8,626 nt of DNA from DATNIC01 sp035604635 (GTDB lineage Bacteria > Vulcanimicrobiota > Vulcanimicrobiia > Vulcanimicrobiales > Vulcanimicrobiaceae): the NCBI GenBank assembly GCA_035604635.1, contig DATNIC010000087.1, positions 1 to 8,626 on the forward strand, read 5' to 3'. This document shows, one piece after another, positions 1 through 6,094 of this stretch. The first letter of the stretch is position 1. Each line of letters starts with the position of its first letter. The position numbers and the translations under genes are program-made. The notes beneath the pieces are model-generated. The model worked only from the letters and a program-made list of their open reading frames with translations, was not told where the DNA came from and ran no database searches.

Positions 1-904
1 ATCCACTTCGATTTCAGCGCGTCGGACGATCAGGCGGACTCGCCCGTCAACATCCGGCCTCCGTTGGCGCGCGGCTGTTGCTACTATGCGCTCATCGCGA
101 TGATCGACGCGAACCTCTCGAACAATGGCGGGATCGCGCGGGTCGTCGAGACGACGTTTCGGCACGGCTCGATCATCGATCCAAAATTTCCGGCGCCGAC
201 GAACGCCTACATGTCGACGTGCATCGCCGTCACGGAAGCCTGCCTGAAGGCGTTAAGCGGTTTCGTCCCCGAACGCCGCCTAGCCGGCGTCGGTGGATTC
301 GGCGGGACGTCGATCGGCGGGACGCGCGAAGATGGGTCGACGTTCGTCCAGTACGAGCTCTTCGGCTCGGCGTACGGAGGACGTGTCGGCTCCGACGGCC
401 CATCGGGCACCGCCGTGCTACTTTCGAATTGCCGCACCGCGCCGATCGAAGTCCTCGAGAACGAATTTCCGACGCGTGTCACGCGTTGGGAGCTGATCCC
501 CGATTCCGGCGGCGCCGGTGAATTTCGGGGCGGCCTCGCATCGCGACGCCGCGTCGAGGTTCTGGCGCCAAGCGTTCAGATCTCGATGCGCGGGACGGGC
601 CACGCTGTTCCCGGATTTGGACGCGACGGCGGGCATCCGGGCCGCACGGCCAACTGCGTCCTGCGTCCGGGTCTCCCGAACGAGCAGCGGATGCCGAGCA
701 GATTTGCCGGCGCGGTCCTGCGCCGCGGCGAGTCGTTTCAGCATGAGAAAAGGCGGCGGCGGCGGGCTCGGCGATCCGCGCAAACGCCCGTTTGACAAGC
801 TGCTCGACGACGTGCTCGACGGCTACGTCACGCGCGAGCGCGCGATCGCCGAATATGGCGTCGATGCCGCCAAACTCGACGGCGCGCTAGTGCGCGCTCT
901 ATGA
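1..904 (+). CDS. Hydantoinase B/oxoprolinase-family subunit, C-terminal part, frame broken near 748-751
   Basis: The frame is open from base 1, so the N-terminal half lies outside the window. The visible protein matches the HyuB/oxoprolinase beta family: an opening DFS..D segment followed by PVNIRPPLARG and a YYALIAMID stretch, then YELFGSAYGGRVGSDG, WELIPDSGGAGEFRGG and a GRDGG..GR segment. This family (with HyuA) performs ATP-dependent opening of hydantoin or 5-oxoproline rings in the cytoplasm; the substrate cannot be read from the sequence. In the starting frame the protein degenerates into an Arg-rich tail after FQHE and stops at 793-795. The +1 frame instead gives KGGGGGLGDP and a helical tail ending DAAKLDGALVRAL at the stop 902-904, which is the usual glycine-rich HyuB C terminus. 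Reading three rather than four A at 748-751 restores one continuous protein. Either the gene is mutated, the base is a sequencing or assembly error, or the ribosome shifts frame. The family call is confident; the cause of the break is not known. Confidence 0.85.
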
Positions 905-1245
905 CCGATAAGGAGTATCTCGGCCTGCGGCGCGATGACACGATCTATGCGCTCGGCTACGGGTCCGCCGATGGACCGGAGATCGTCGCCTATCTCTTCG
1001 AGAGCCGCGCGACAGGCGGCCGAATCTTCGCGCGAAAACCCAGCGCCCTGCGGCCCGCAGAGGACGCCGTTTTCCGGCTGCACGTCTCTTCTACGTACCT
1101 GACGCCGAGTGAAGCCGCGCTTGCGCACCTCGCTGAGGCGCGCCGCGCCGTCCCCTACTTCGAAGCGCGACTGGCAGAAGCGAGAGTCGCTCTTGACGCC
1201 GCACGCGCGTGGGCTCGCGCGCGCGGCGTCAAGATCAAGGACTGA
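901..1245 (+). CDS. Unrecognised 114-aa protein coupled to the hydantoinase subunit
   Basis: I do not recognise this protein. The ATG at 901 overlaps the stop of the preceding hydantoinase reading (ATGA, 901-904), which suggests translational coupling and a shared transcript. The first 70 residues look like a small mixed alpha/beta fold with a glycine-containing start (LGYGSADGPEIVAYLF). Residues from about 68 to 110 are Ala/Glu/Arg-rich and probably form one or two long helices, possibly a coiled coil. There is no signal peptide, membrane segment or cysteine-based metal site. By position it could be an accessory or assembly subunit of the HyuA/HyuB enzyme, but that is inference only. Its stop (1243-1245) lies directly against the stop of the convergent metK. 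It is likely to be a real gene because of the tight coupling and a codon use like its neighbours. Confidence 0.7.
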   Translation: MTDKEYLGLRRDDTIYALGYGSADGPEIVAYLFESRATGGRIFARKPSALRPAEDAVFRLHVSSTYLTPSEAALAHLAEARRAVPYFEARLAEARVALDAARAWARARGVKIKD

Positions 1246-2469
1246 CTAGTGTGCCGCGAGCTCGCGTTCCGGCTCGCCCTTGAGCCCCGCATCGGCACGC
1301 AACACTGCTGCCTTGTCGAGCTTCTCCCACGGCAGGTCGAGGTCGGGGCGGCCGAAGTGGCCGTACGCCGCGGTCTGCTTGTAGATCGGGCGGCGGAGGT
1401 TGAGGTTATGAATGATCGCCGCCGGACGCAGATCGAAGTGGTGCATGATGAGATTGGCGATCTTTTCCTCTTCGATCTTCCCCGTGTTGAACGTCTCGAC
1501 GAGGACGCTGACCGGACGCGCGACGCCGATCGCATACGCGACCTGTACCTCGCAACGCTCGGCCAAGCCGGCTGCGACGACGTTCTTGGCGACCCAGCGC
1601 GCCGCGTACGCCGCAGAGCGATCGACCTTCGTCGGGTCCTTACCGGAGAACGCTCCGCCGCCGTGACGCGCCATCCCACCGTAGGTGTCGGCGATGATCT
1701 TGCGACCGGTTAACCCGCAATCGCCCATCGGCCCGCCGACGACGAAGCGCCCGGTCGGGTTGACGAAGACGCGCAGGTCTTTGTCGCGCAGACGCGTGGG
1801 GATCACGTGATCGATGACTTGCTCGGTGATCTCCGAGCGAATCTTCTCGAGCGGGACGTCGGGCGAGTGTTGGGTTGAGATGACGACGGCGTCGACCCGC
1901 ACGGGCTTGTGGCCGTGATACTCAACCGTCACCTGCGATTTGCCGTCGGGACGCAAGTACGGGATCTCTCCGTTCTTGCGCTGCACTGCAAGGAAGCGCG
2001 TCAGGTTGTGCGCGAGCGTGATCGGCAGCGGCATGAGCTCGTCGGTTTCGCGGCATGCGAACCCGAACATCATCCCCTGATCGCCCGCGCCGGTTAGCTC
2101 GAACTCGTCGTCCTTGCCGCTCTGCTTGACCTCGAACGACTTGTCGACGCCCATCGCGATGTCGGGCGACTGTCCGTCGATCGAGACCAGCACGCCGCAC
2201 GTCTCGGCATCGAAGCCGATGTGGGAGTGCGTGTAGCCGATGTTCGCGACCGTCTCGCGGACGATTTTCGGGAAGTCGATATAGGTCTTCGTCGTGATCT
2301 CGCCGGCGATGTGGACTTGTCCAGTCGTGACGAGCGTCTCGCACGCGACACGCCCCATCGGATCGTCTTTGAGAACCGCGTCGAGCACGGCGTCGGAGAT
2401 TTGGTCGGCGACTTTGTCGGGATGGCCCTCGGTGACCGACTCCGACGTAAAGAGCCTGCGATATGCCAT
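1246..2469 (-). CDS. metK: S-adenosylmethionine synthetase (methionine adenosyltransferase)
   Basis: Cytoplasmic enzyme that makes S-adenosylmethionine from methionine and ATP, releasing phosphate and pyrophosphate. The 407-residue product has the full family length and all signatures: SESVTEGHPDK at 9-19 (ATP and metal binding, with His16 and Asp18), GAGDQG at 127-132 (family signature 1), and the phosphate-binding glycine loop GGGAFSGKD at 270-278 (signature 2). NPTGRFVVGGPMGDCGLTGRK around 237-257 is also intact. The three-domain fold implied by the family forms its active site at a dimer interface. The ATG at 2467-2469 is preceded by GGAGGG seven bases upstream, inside the end of ahcY. 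The gene follows ahcY with no intergenic base, so it is almost certainly co-transcribed with it. No key residue appears to be missing. Confidence 0.98.
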   Translation of the reverse strand: MAYRRLFTSESVTEGHPDKVADQISDAVLDAVLKDDPMGRVACETLVTTGQVHIAGEITTKTYIDFPKIVRETVANIGYTHSHIGFDAETCGVLVSIDGQSPDIAMGVDKSFEVKQSGKDDEFELTGAGDQGMMFGFACRETDELMPLPITLAHNLTRFLAVQRKNGEIPYLRPDGKSQVTVEYHGHKPVRVDAVVISTQHSPDVPLEKIRSEITEQVIDHVIPTRLRDKDLRVFVNPTGRFVVGGPMGDCGLTGRKIIADTYGGMARHGGGAFSGKDPTKVDRSAAYAARWVAKNVVAAGLAERCEVQVAYAIGVARPVSVLVETFNTGKIEEEKIANLIMHHFDLRPAAIIHNLNLRRPIYKQTAAYGHFGRPDLDLPWEKLDKAAVLRADAGLKGEPERELAAH

Positions 2470-3744
2470 TTAGGTACCCTCCGACCAGGACGCCATGTAG
2501 ATTTCTTGTTCCGGCGTCAACGTGTCGATGTTGACATGCATCGACGCAAGCTTCAGCTTGGCGACCTCCTCGTCGATATGATCGGGGACGTCGTAGACTT
2601 TCTTCTCCATCGATTGGTGGTGCTGCGCAAGGTGCGCCGCCGCCATCGCTTGGTTGGCGAACGACATATCCATGACCGCGGCCGGATGGCCCTCGGCCGC
2701 CGCCAGATTGATCAGACGCCCTTGCCCCAAGATGCAGACCTTACGTCCGTCTTTGAGCTCGTAGCGATCGATGAACGGCCGCGGCTGATCCTTCCCGACC
2801 TTGATCTTCTCGAGCGCGTCGAGGTCGAGCTCGTCGTTGAAGTGGCCGGAGTTGCAGACGATCGCGCCGTCCTTCATCGCCTTGAAATGCTCTTCCCGGA
2901 TGACGTGATAGTTACCGGTCACGGTGACGAAGATGTCGCCGGCTTTCGCAGCCTGCTCCATCGGCATCACCTGGAAACCATCCATCAACGCTTCGAGCGC
3001 TTTGCGCGGATCGATTTCGGTCACGATGACGTGCGCGCCCAGACCCTTGGCACGAGAGGCGACCCCGCGCCCGCACCAGCCGTAGCCGACGACTACGAGG
3101 GTATGTCCGGCGAGCAGCACGTTCGTCGCACGGATGATCCCGTCGATCGTCGATTGTCCGGTCCCGTAACGGTTGTCGAACATGTGCTTGGTGAGCGCGT
3201 TGTTCACCGCGATCACCGGATACGGAAGAACGCCATCCTTCTGCATGGCCTTGAGGCGTATGACGCCCGTCGTCGTCTCCTCGCAGCCACCGATCATGTC
3301 TTTGAGCAGATGATTGTGCTTCGTGTAGATCGTCGTGACGAGGTCGCAGCCGTCATCCATCGTCATGTGCGGTTTGGATGCGACGACCGCCTCGATGTGC
3401 TTGTAGTAGGTTTTTTCGTCTTCGCCCTTGATTGCGAACGTCGGAATGTCGTAGATCGCCGCGAGCGCAGCGGCATTATCGTCTTGCGTCGAGAGCGGAT
3501 TGCTCGCGCACAAGGTGACTTCCGCACCGCCCGCTTTTAGGGCGAGGACGAGGTTTGCGGTCTCCGTGGTCACGTGCAGGCACGCGCCGATGCGCACGCC
3601 GGCGAGCGGTTTGGTGTGCGCGAAACGGTCGCGAATTTGACCGAGAACCGGCATGAAGGTCGAGGCCCATTCGATGCGCGCGCGGCCTTGCTCGGCCAGC
3701 GAAGCGTCCTTGACGTCGCCGCGCAGCTTTTCAACTACTGCCAA
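2470..3744 (-). CDS. ahcY: Adenosylhomocysteinase (SAH hydrolase), short form
   Basis: NAD-dependent cytoplasmic enzyme that reversibly hydrolyses S-adenosylhomocysteine to adenosine and homocysteine, relieving product inhibition of SAM-dependent methyltransferases. Numbering from the TTG start at 3744 (424 aa), visible motifs are HVTTETANL at about 57, CASNPLSTQDD at about 79, DDGCD at about 130, NRYGTGQS at about 191, the NAD-binding loop GYGWCGRG at 220-227, NSGHFNDE at 298-305 and EGHPAAVMDMSFANQA at about 351. The protein lacks the roughly 40-residue insert of the long bacterial/eukaryotic form and ends in a SW..GT-type tail rather than the KxxxYRY tail, so it belongs to the archaeal/Thermotoga-like short class. 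I prefer TTG at 3742-3744 because AGGAG sits seven bases upstream and the next residues match the usual family start. A GTG at 3778-3780 would add 12 residues but has no ribosome site. It forms an operon with metK directly downstream. Confidence 0.97.
   Translation of the reverse strand: MAVVEKLRGDVKDASLAEQGRARIEWASTFMPVLGQIRDRFAHTKPLAGVRIGACLHVTTETANLVLALKAGGAEVTLCASNPLSTQDDNAAALAAIYDIPTFAIKGEDEKTYYKHIEAVVASKPHMTMDDGCDLVTTIYTKHNHLLKDMIGGCEETTTGVIRLKAMQKDGVLPYPVIAVNNALTKHMFDNRYGTGQSTIDGIIRATNVLLAGHTLVVVGYGWCGRGVASRAKGLGAHVIVTEIDPRKALEALMDGFQVMPMEQAAKAGDIFVTVTGNYHVIREEHFKAMKDGAIVCNSGHFNDELDLDALEKIKVGKDQPRPFIDRYELKDGRKVCILGQGRLINLAAAEGHPAAVMDMSFANQAMAAAHLAQHHQSMEKKVYDVPDHIDEEVAKLKLASMHVNIDTLTPEQEIYMASWSEGT
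2477..2482 (-). promoter_or_regulatory. Ribosome binding site of metK inside the 3' end of ahcY
   Basis: On the minus strand GGAGGG lies seven bases before the metK ATG and within the last codons of ahcY. The ahcY stop TAA abuts the metK ATG directly, so terminating ribosomes can reinitiate on metK. This supports coupled synthesis of the two SAM-cycle enzymes. Confidence 0.75.
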
Positions 3745-3751
3745 AATCAGA

Positions 3752-3756
3752 CTCCT
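3752..3756 (-). promoter_or_regulatory. Ribosome binding site that decides the ahcY start
   Basis: On the minus strand AGGAG is followed by a seven-base spacer and TTG at 3742-3744. It lies inside the reading frame that would begin at the upstream GTG (3778-3780), which itself has no comparable motif. It is therefore the main reason to choose the TTG start. Confidence 0.65.
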
Positions 3757-3843
3757 AAGTGACGCCGGCCCGTCGGGCACGGCGGAATAATTACCGCTGA
3801 TCTTTGCAACAATCGAAAACGGCTTATTTTATCTTCGGCAGAC

Positions 3844-3882
3844 GGAGGCCGGGGCCATCCGTCGTGCAATCCAGGCCCCAGA
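3844..3882 (+). promoter_or_regulatory. Distant Shine-Dalgarno plus hairpin before the cyclohydrolase start
   Basis: GGAGG at 3844-3848 is 34 bases before the GTG at 3883, too far for normal initiation. Between them GGGGCC (3851-3856) and GGCCCC (3874-3879) can form six G-C pairs around a 17-base loop. If that stem forms, the effective spacing becomes CC plus AGA, five bases, which is ideal. No in-frame ATG, GTG or TTG lies between. A competing pairing of GGCC (3847-3850) with GGCC (3874-3877) would hide part of the Shine-Dalgarno motif, so the element could also switch translation down. The repeats are seen directly; the function is inferred. Confidence 0.45.
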
Positions 3883-4503
3883 GTGGACGATATCGACTCC
3901 TACTTGGACGCTCTGGCGTCGAGCGCCCCGACCCCCGGCGGCGGGAGCGCCGCGGCCTTGGTCGGGGCAGCCGGTGCGAGTTTAGTCGCTATGGTCGCGC
4001 GGATCACCCTCGAGTCGCCTCGCCGCGAGGCCTACCACGGGGCGGCCCGGCCGATCGCCGAGGAGGCAGATCGCCTGCGGACGGCGCTGAGAGGAGCCGG
4101 CGTCCGCGACGAGGCGGCCTACGCGGCGGTAACGAGGGCCCAGCAGCTTCCCCGCGACACGGATCCCGAACGCGCACTCCGCGCCCAAGCGCTCGAGACG
4201 GCGCTCGCGCATGCGGCCGACGAGCCGCTCGCGGCCGCGACCTTAGCGCGCGACGTCCTCGCGCTTTGCGCACGGGCCCTCGCACTCGAGCATCGCGGGC
4301 TTGCCAGCGACGTCGGCTGCGCGGCCGAGTTCGCGCTCGCGAGTCTGCGCGCGTCCGCCTATAACGTCCGCGTCAACCATCGCTTCATGAAAGACCAAGC
4401 AACGATCGCCCGGCAAGCGGCGCGGCTCGAAGAGCTCGAGGGAGAAGCGGATGAGACGATCGCGCGCGTTCGCGGCGGCGTCGACGCGTTATTGTCGGGC
4501 TAA
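3883..4503 (+). CDS. Cyclodeaminase/cyclohydrolase family protein (FTCD_C / FchA-like)
   Basis: The 206-residue product matches the stand-alone FTCD C-terminal domain family. Members act on folate one-carbon units in the cytoplasm, either hydrolysing 5,10-methenyl-tetrahydrofolate to 10-formyl-tetrahydrofolate (FchA type) or deaminating 5-formimino-tetrahydrofolate. The hallmark PTPGGGSAAA is at 16-25, in the expected place after a short LDALAS helix. DEAAY (76-80), SDVGCAAE (142-149) and the Asn-containing YNVRVNH (160-166) follow in family order. The rest is an all-helical, Ala-rich fold, and the length is typical. GTG at 3883 is the only reasonable start, giving the usual short N terminus, but it has no nearby Shine-Dalgarno motif. 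It is divergent from ahcY-metK, so it may supply one-carbon units to the methyl cycle. There is no histidine-degradation gene beside it, which leans slightly toward the cyclohydrolase role. The last 15 bases overlap the convergent PHP gene. Confidence 0.88.
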   Translation: MDDIDSYLDALASSAPTPGGGSAAALVGAAGASLVAMVARITLESPRREAYHGAARPIAEEADRLRTALRGAGVRDEAAYAAVTRAQQLPRDTDPERALRAQALETALAHAADEPLAAATLARDVLALCARALALEHRGLASDVGCAAEFALASLRASAYNVRVNHRFMKDQATIARQAARLEELEGEADETIARVRGGVDALLSG

Positions 4504-5304
4504 GGCCAAGTCGAGAAACGGTGCGATGTCGTCGCGCTCGACCTCGACTCCGACGGGGCGGTCGGTGTAGCGGATGTCGTGAAAATCGGAACCACCGGTC
4601 ATGACCATTCCGTATTGCCGCGCGCGGGCGCGGAAGTGCGCGACTTGCGCCGGCGTGTGCGTCGGGTAGAACACCTCGAGCCCGGCGAGGCCCGCGTCCG
4701 CCAGCTCGTCGATGAGCTCGTCGTCTTTTAGGCGCCCGGGATGCGCGAGGACCGGGATGCCGCCGCCGGCGACGATGACGTCGATCGCCCTTTGCGGCGT
4801 GATATATAACGATGGGACGTAGCCCAGACCGCCGCGCTTGAGCAGCGTCCTAAACACCGTGTCGACGTCGCGGGCGAGACCGGCGCGAACCAAGGCCTTC
4901 GCGACGTGCGGACGCCCCAGCGCCTCGCCGCCGTCCGCCTCCGCTTCGACCATCTCCAGGGTGAGCGGATAGCCGGCACCCTCGAGCTGGCTGAGCATCG
5001 TCTGCGCGCGCACGCGCCGCGAGGCGCGGTTGTGTTCGAGGACTTCCGCGAACGCCGACGCGCCGACGGGGACGCAAAAGCCCAAGACATGGACTTCGTT
5101 TCCTTTATATGTGGTGTTGATCTCGATCCCCGGGATGACCGTCGCAGCGATGGCGCTGCGGTCGATCTCGCCGTAGGCCGCCATCGTGTCGTGATCGGTG
5201 ATCGAGAAGATCTCGACCCCTCGCGCTGCCATCATGTCGACGAGCGCTTGCGGCCGCAAACCGCCGTCGCTCGCCGTCGTGTGACTGTGAAAGTCGACGA
5301 TCAC
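4489..5304 (-). CDS. PHP-domain metal-dependent phosphoesterase (TrpH/RNase AM-like)
   Basis: The 271-residue product is a PHP-fold phosphoesterase of the TrpH/YciV type, whose characterised members remove phosphate from nucleoside 3',5'-bisphosphates or trim RNA 5' ends. Metal ligands are visible in family order: HSH at 6-8, Asp13 in TASDG, TDHD at 36-39, Glu61 in PGIEI, His72 in EVHVLG, the GRPHVA segment with His133, His188 in LAHPG, and GSDFH at 238-242. The set looks complete, so the enzyme should be active. The start is GTG at 5302-5304. It overlaps the stop of the upstream metallophosphoesterase by four bases (GTGA), showing translational coupling. The stop (4489-4491) lies inside the end of the convergent cyclohydrolase gene. 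The substrate is inferred from the family; DNA-polymerase-type PHP or histidinol phosphatase is less likely given the motif spacing and length. Confidence 0.9.
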   Translation of the reverse strand: MIVDFHSHTTASDGGLRPQALVDMMAARGVEIFSITDHDTMAAYGEIDRSAIAATVIPGIEINTTYKGNEVHVLGFCVPVGASAFAEVLEHNRASRRVRAQTMLSQLEGAGYPLTLEMVEAEADGGEALGRPHVAKALVRAGLARDVDTVFRTLLKRGGLGYVPSLYITPQRAIDVIVAGGGIPVLAHPGRLKDDELIDELADAGLAGLEVFYPTHTPAQVAHFRARARQYGMVMTGGSDFHDIRYTDRPVGVEVERDDIAPFLDLALARQ

Positions 5305-6080
5305 GCCACGCCTCGCAGGAAAATGCGCTTGATCTCGGTCGCGTGTCCCGTCTGGGGATCGATGCTCGCCACCGCGGCGCAGAACTGTTTCGGCCCGTTT
5401 TTTTCGACGCTGAAGCGTTCCGAGGGCGTCGTCGTGAACCGCTCGATCACCCCGCTCGAGACCATGCCGATGACCCCGTCGGTCGGGCCGGTCATGCCGA
5501 CGTCGGTGAGGTACGCCGTCCCTCCGGCGAAGATTTGCTCGTCGGACGTCTGCACGTGCGTGTGCGTCCCGTAAACGAGCGAGACGGAACCGTCGAGAAA
5601 GCGCGCCAGCGCCATCTTTTCCGACGTCGCTTCAGCGTGCATGTCGACGATGATGACCTTCGTTTCCTCTCGCAACTCGTCGACCATCGTTCGGCTCACC
5701 CGAAACGGGTCGTCGACGGTCGGCATGAAGACTCGACCCATGACATTGAGAATGCCGACGGAGACGCCGTCGACGCTGAAAATGCCGACGCCCTTGCCCG
5801 GCGTCCCCGGTGGATAGTTGGCAGGCCGCAGGACGCGATCGCTTTGGTCCAGATAATCGCGAAACTCACGCTTGTCCCAGATGTGGTTGCCGGTCGTGAT
5901 GACGTCGACGCCGGAAGCGAACATCTCCTCGGCCGTCTGCGCGGTCAAGCCGAAGCCGCCCGCCGCATTCTCGCCGTTGGCGATGCACACGTCGATCTGG
6001 TGCTGCTCCCGCGTGAGCGGGATACACCGCTTTAGCGTCTCTCGACCCGGTGCGCCTACCACGTCACCGACGACGAGCAC
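5301..6080 (-). CDS. ymdB: YmdB-like metallophosphoesterase (TIGR00282 family)
   Basis: The 259-residue protein has the size and every motif of the TIGR00282/YmdB family of dimetal phosphodiesterases: GDVVGAPG near the start (Asp6), NGEN at 35-38, TGNH at 63-66, DMHAE at 146-150, GTHTHVQTSD at 171-180 and TDVGMTGP at about 192-199. The Bacillus subtilis protein hydrolyses 2',3'-cyclic nucleotides and influences biofilm and RNase-related regulation; that function is transferred from the family. The listed start is GTG at 6078-6080, 14 bases after the stop of the upstream gene, with no convincing ribosome site. Family members usually begin two residues earlier (M-R-I/V-L), so an ATT codon at 6084-6086 may be the true, rare start. 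The stop overlaps the PHP gene's GTG. The usual rny (RNase Y) neighbour is not present in this window. Confidence 0.92.
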   Translation of the reverse strand: MLVVGDVVGAPGRETLKRCIPLTREQHQIDVCIANGENAAGGFGLTAQTAEEMFASGVDVITTGNHIWDKREFRDYLDQSDRVLRPANYPPGTPGKGVGIFSVDGVSVGILNVMGRVFMPTVDDPFRVSRTMVDELREETKVIIVDMHAEATSEKMALARFLDGSVSLVYGTHTHVQTSDEQIFAGGTAYLTDVGMTGPTDGVIGMVSSGVIERFTTTPSERFSVEKNGPKQFCAAVASIDPQTGHATEIKRIFLRGVA

Positions 6081-6094
6081 CCGAATCGGCTTGG

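Larger units (their letters stand above)
3745..3882. promoter_or_regulatory. Divergent ahcY / cyclohydrolase promoter region
   Basis: This 138-base gap separates the minus-strand SAM-cycle operon from the plus-strand cyclohydrolase gene and must hold promoters for both. Its centre, about 3786-3834, is the most A/T-rich part of the neighbourhood. The palindrome TTGCAA at 3804-3809 could serve as a -35-like element on the plus strand, with T-rich -10 candidates near 3825-3833. TAATTATT on the minus strand at about 3786-3793 could be a minus-strand -10 and lies inside a short inverted repeat, GCGG 3782-3785 / CCGC 3794-3797, that could be an operator. GCCC 3768-3771 / GGGC 3775-3778 is a second small hairpin close to ahcY. 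I found no SAH or SAM riboswitch core by eye. Exact promoter positions are uncertain. Confidence 0.4.

Noticed and set aside
752..766. GGC tandem repeat as a microsatellite
   Set aside because: It encodes the normal glycine run of the HyuB C terminus, so protein function explains it, although it may favour slippage next to the frame break.
2221..3540. Long plus-strand open frame of 439 codons opposite ahcY and metK
   Set aside because: It lies fully antisense to two unmistakable genes, and its product is Arg/Asp/Val-rich low-complexity sequence typical of the reverse frame of high-GC genes.
3745..3882. Possible SAH or SAM riboswitch upstream of ahcY
   Set aside because: No recognisable conserved core of either class was found on the minus strand; only short generic hairpins are present.
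3804..4364. 186-codon plus-strand frame starting at TTG 3804
   Set aside because: It is out of frame with the FTCD_C-family protein and encodes an Arg/Pro-rich product without domains.
4906..6035. Plus-strand open frames of 222 and 230 codons opposite the PHP and ymdB genes
   Set aside because: They are shadows of genes with complete catalytic motif sets, and the predicted proteins show no domain-like pattern.
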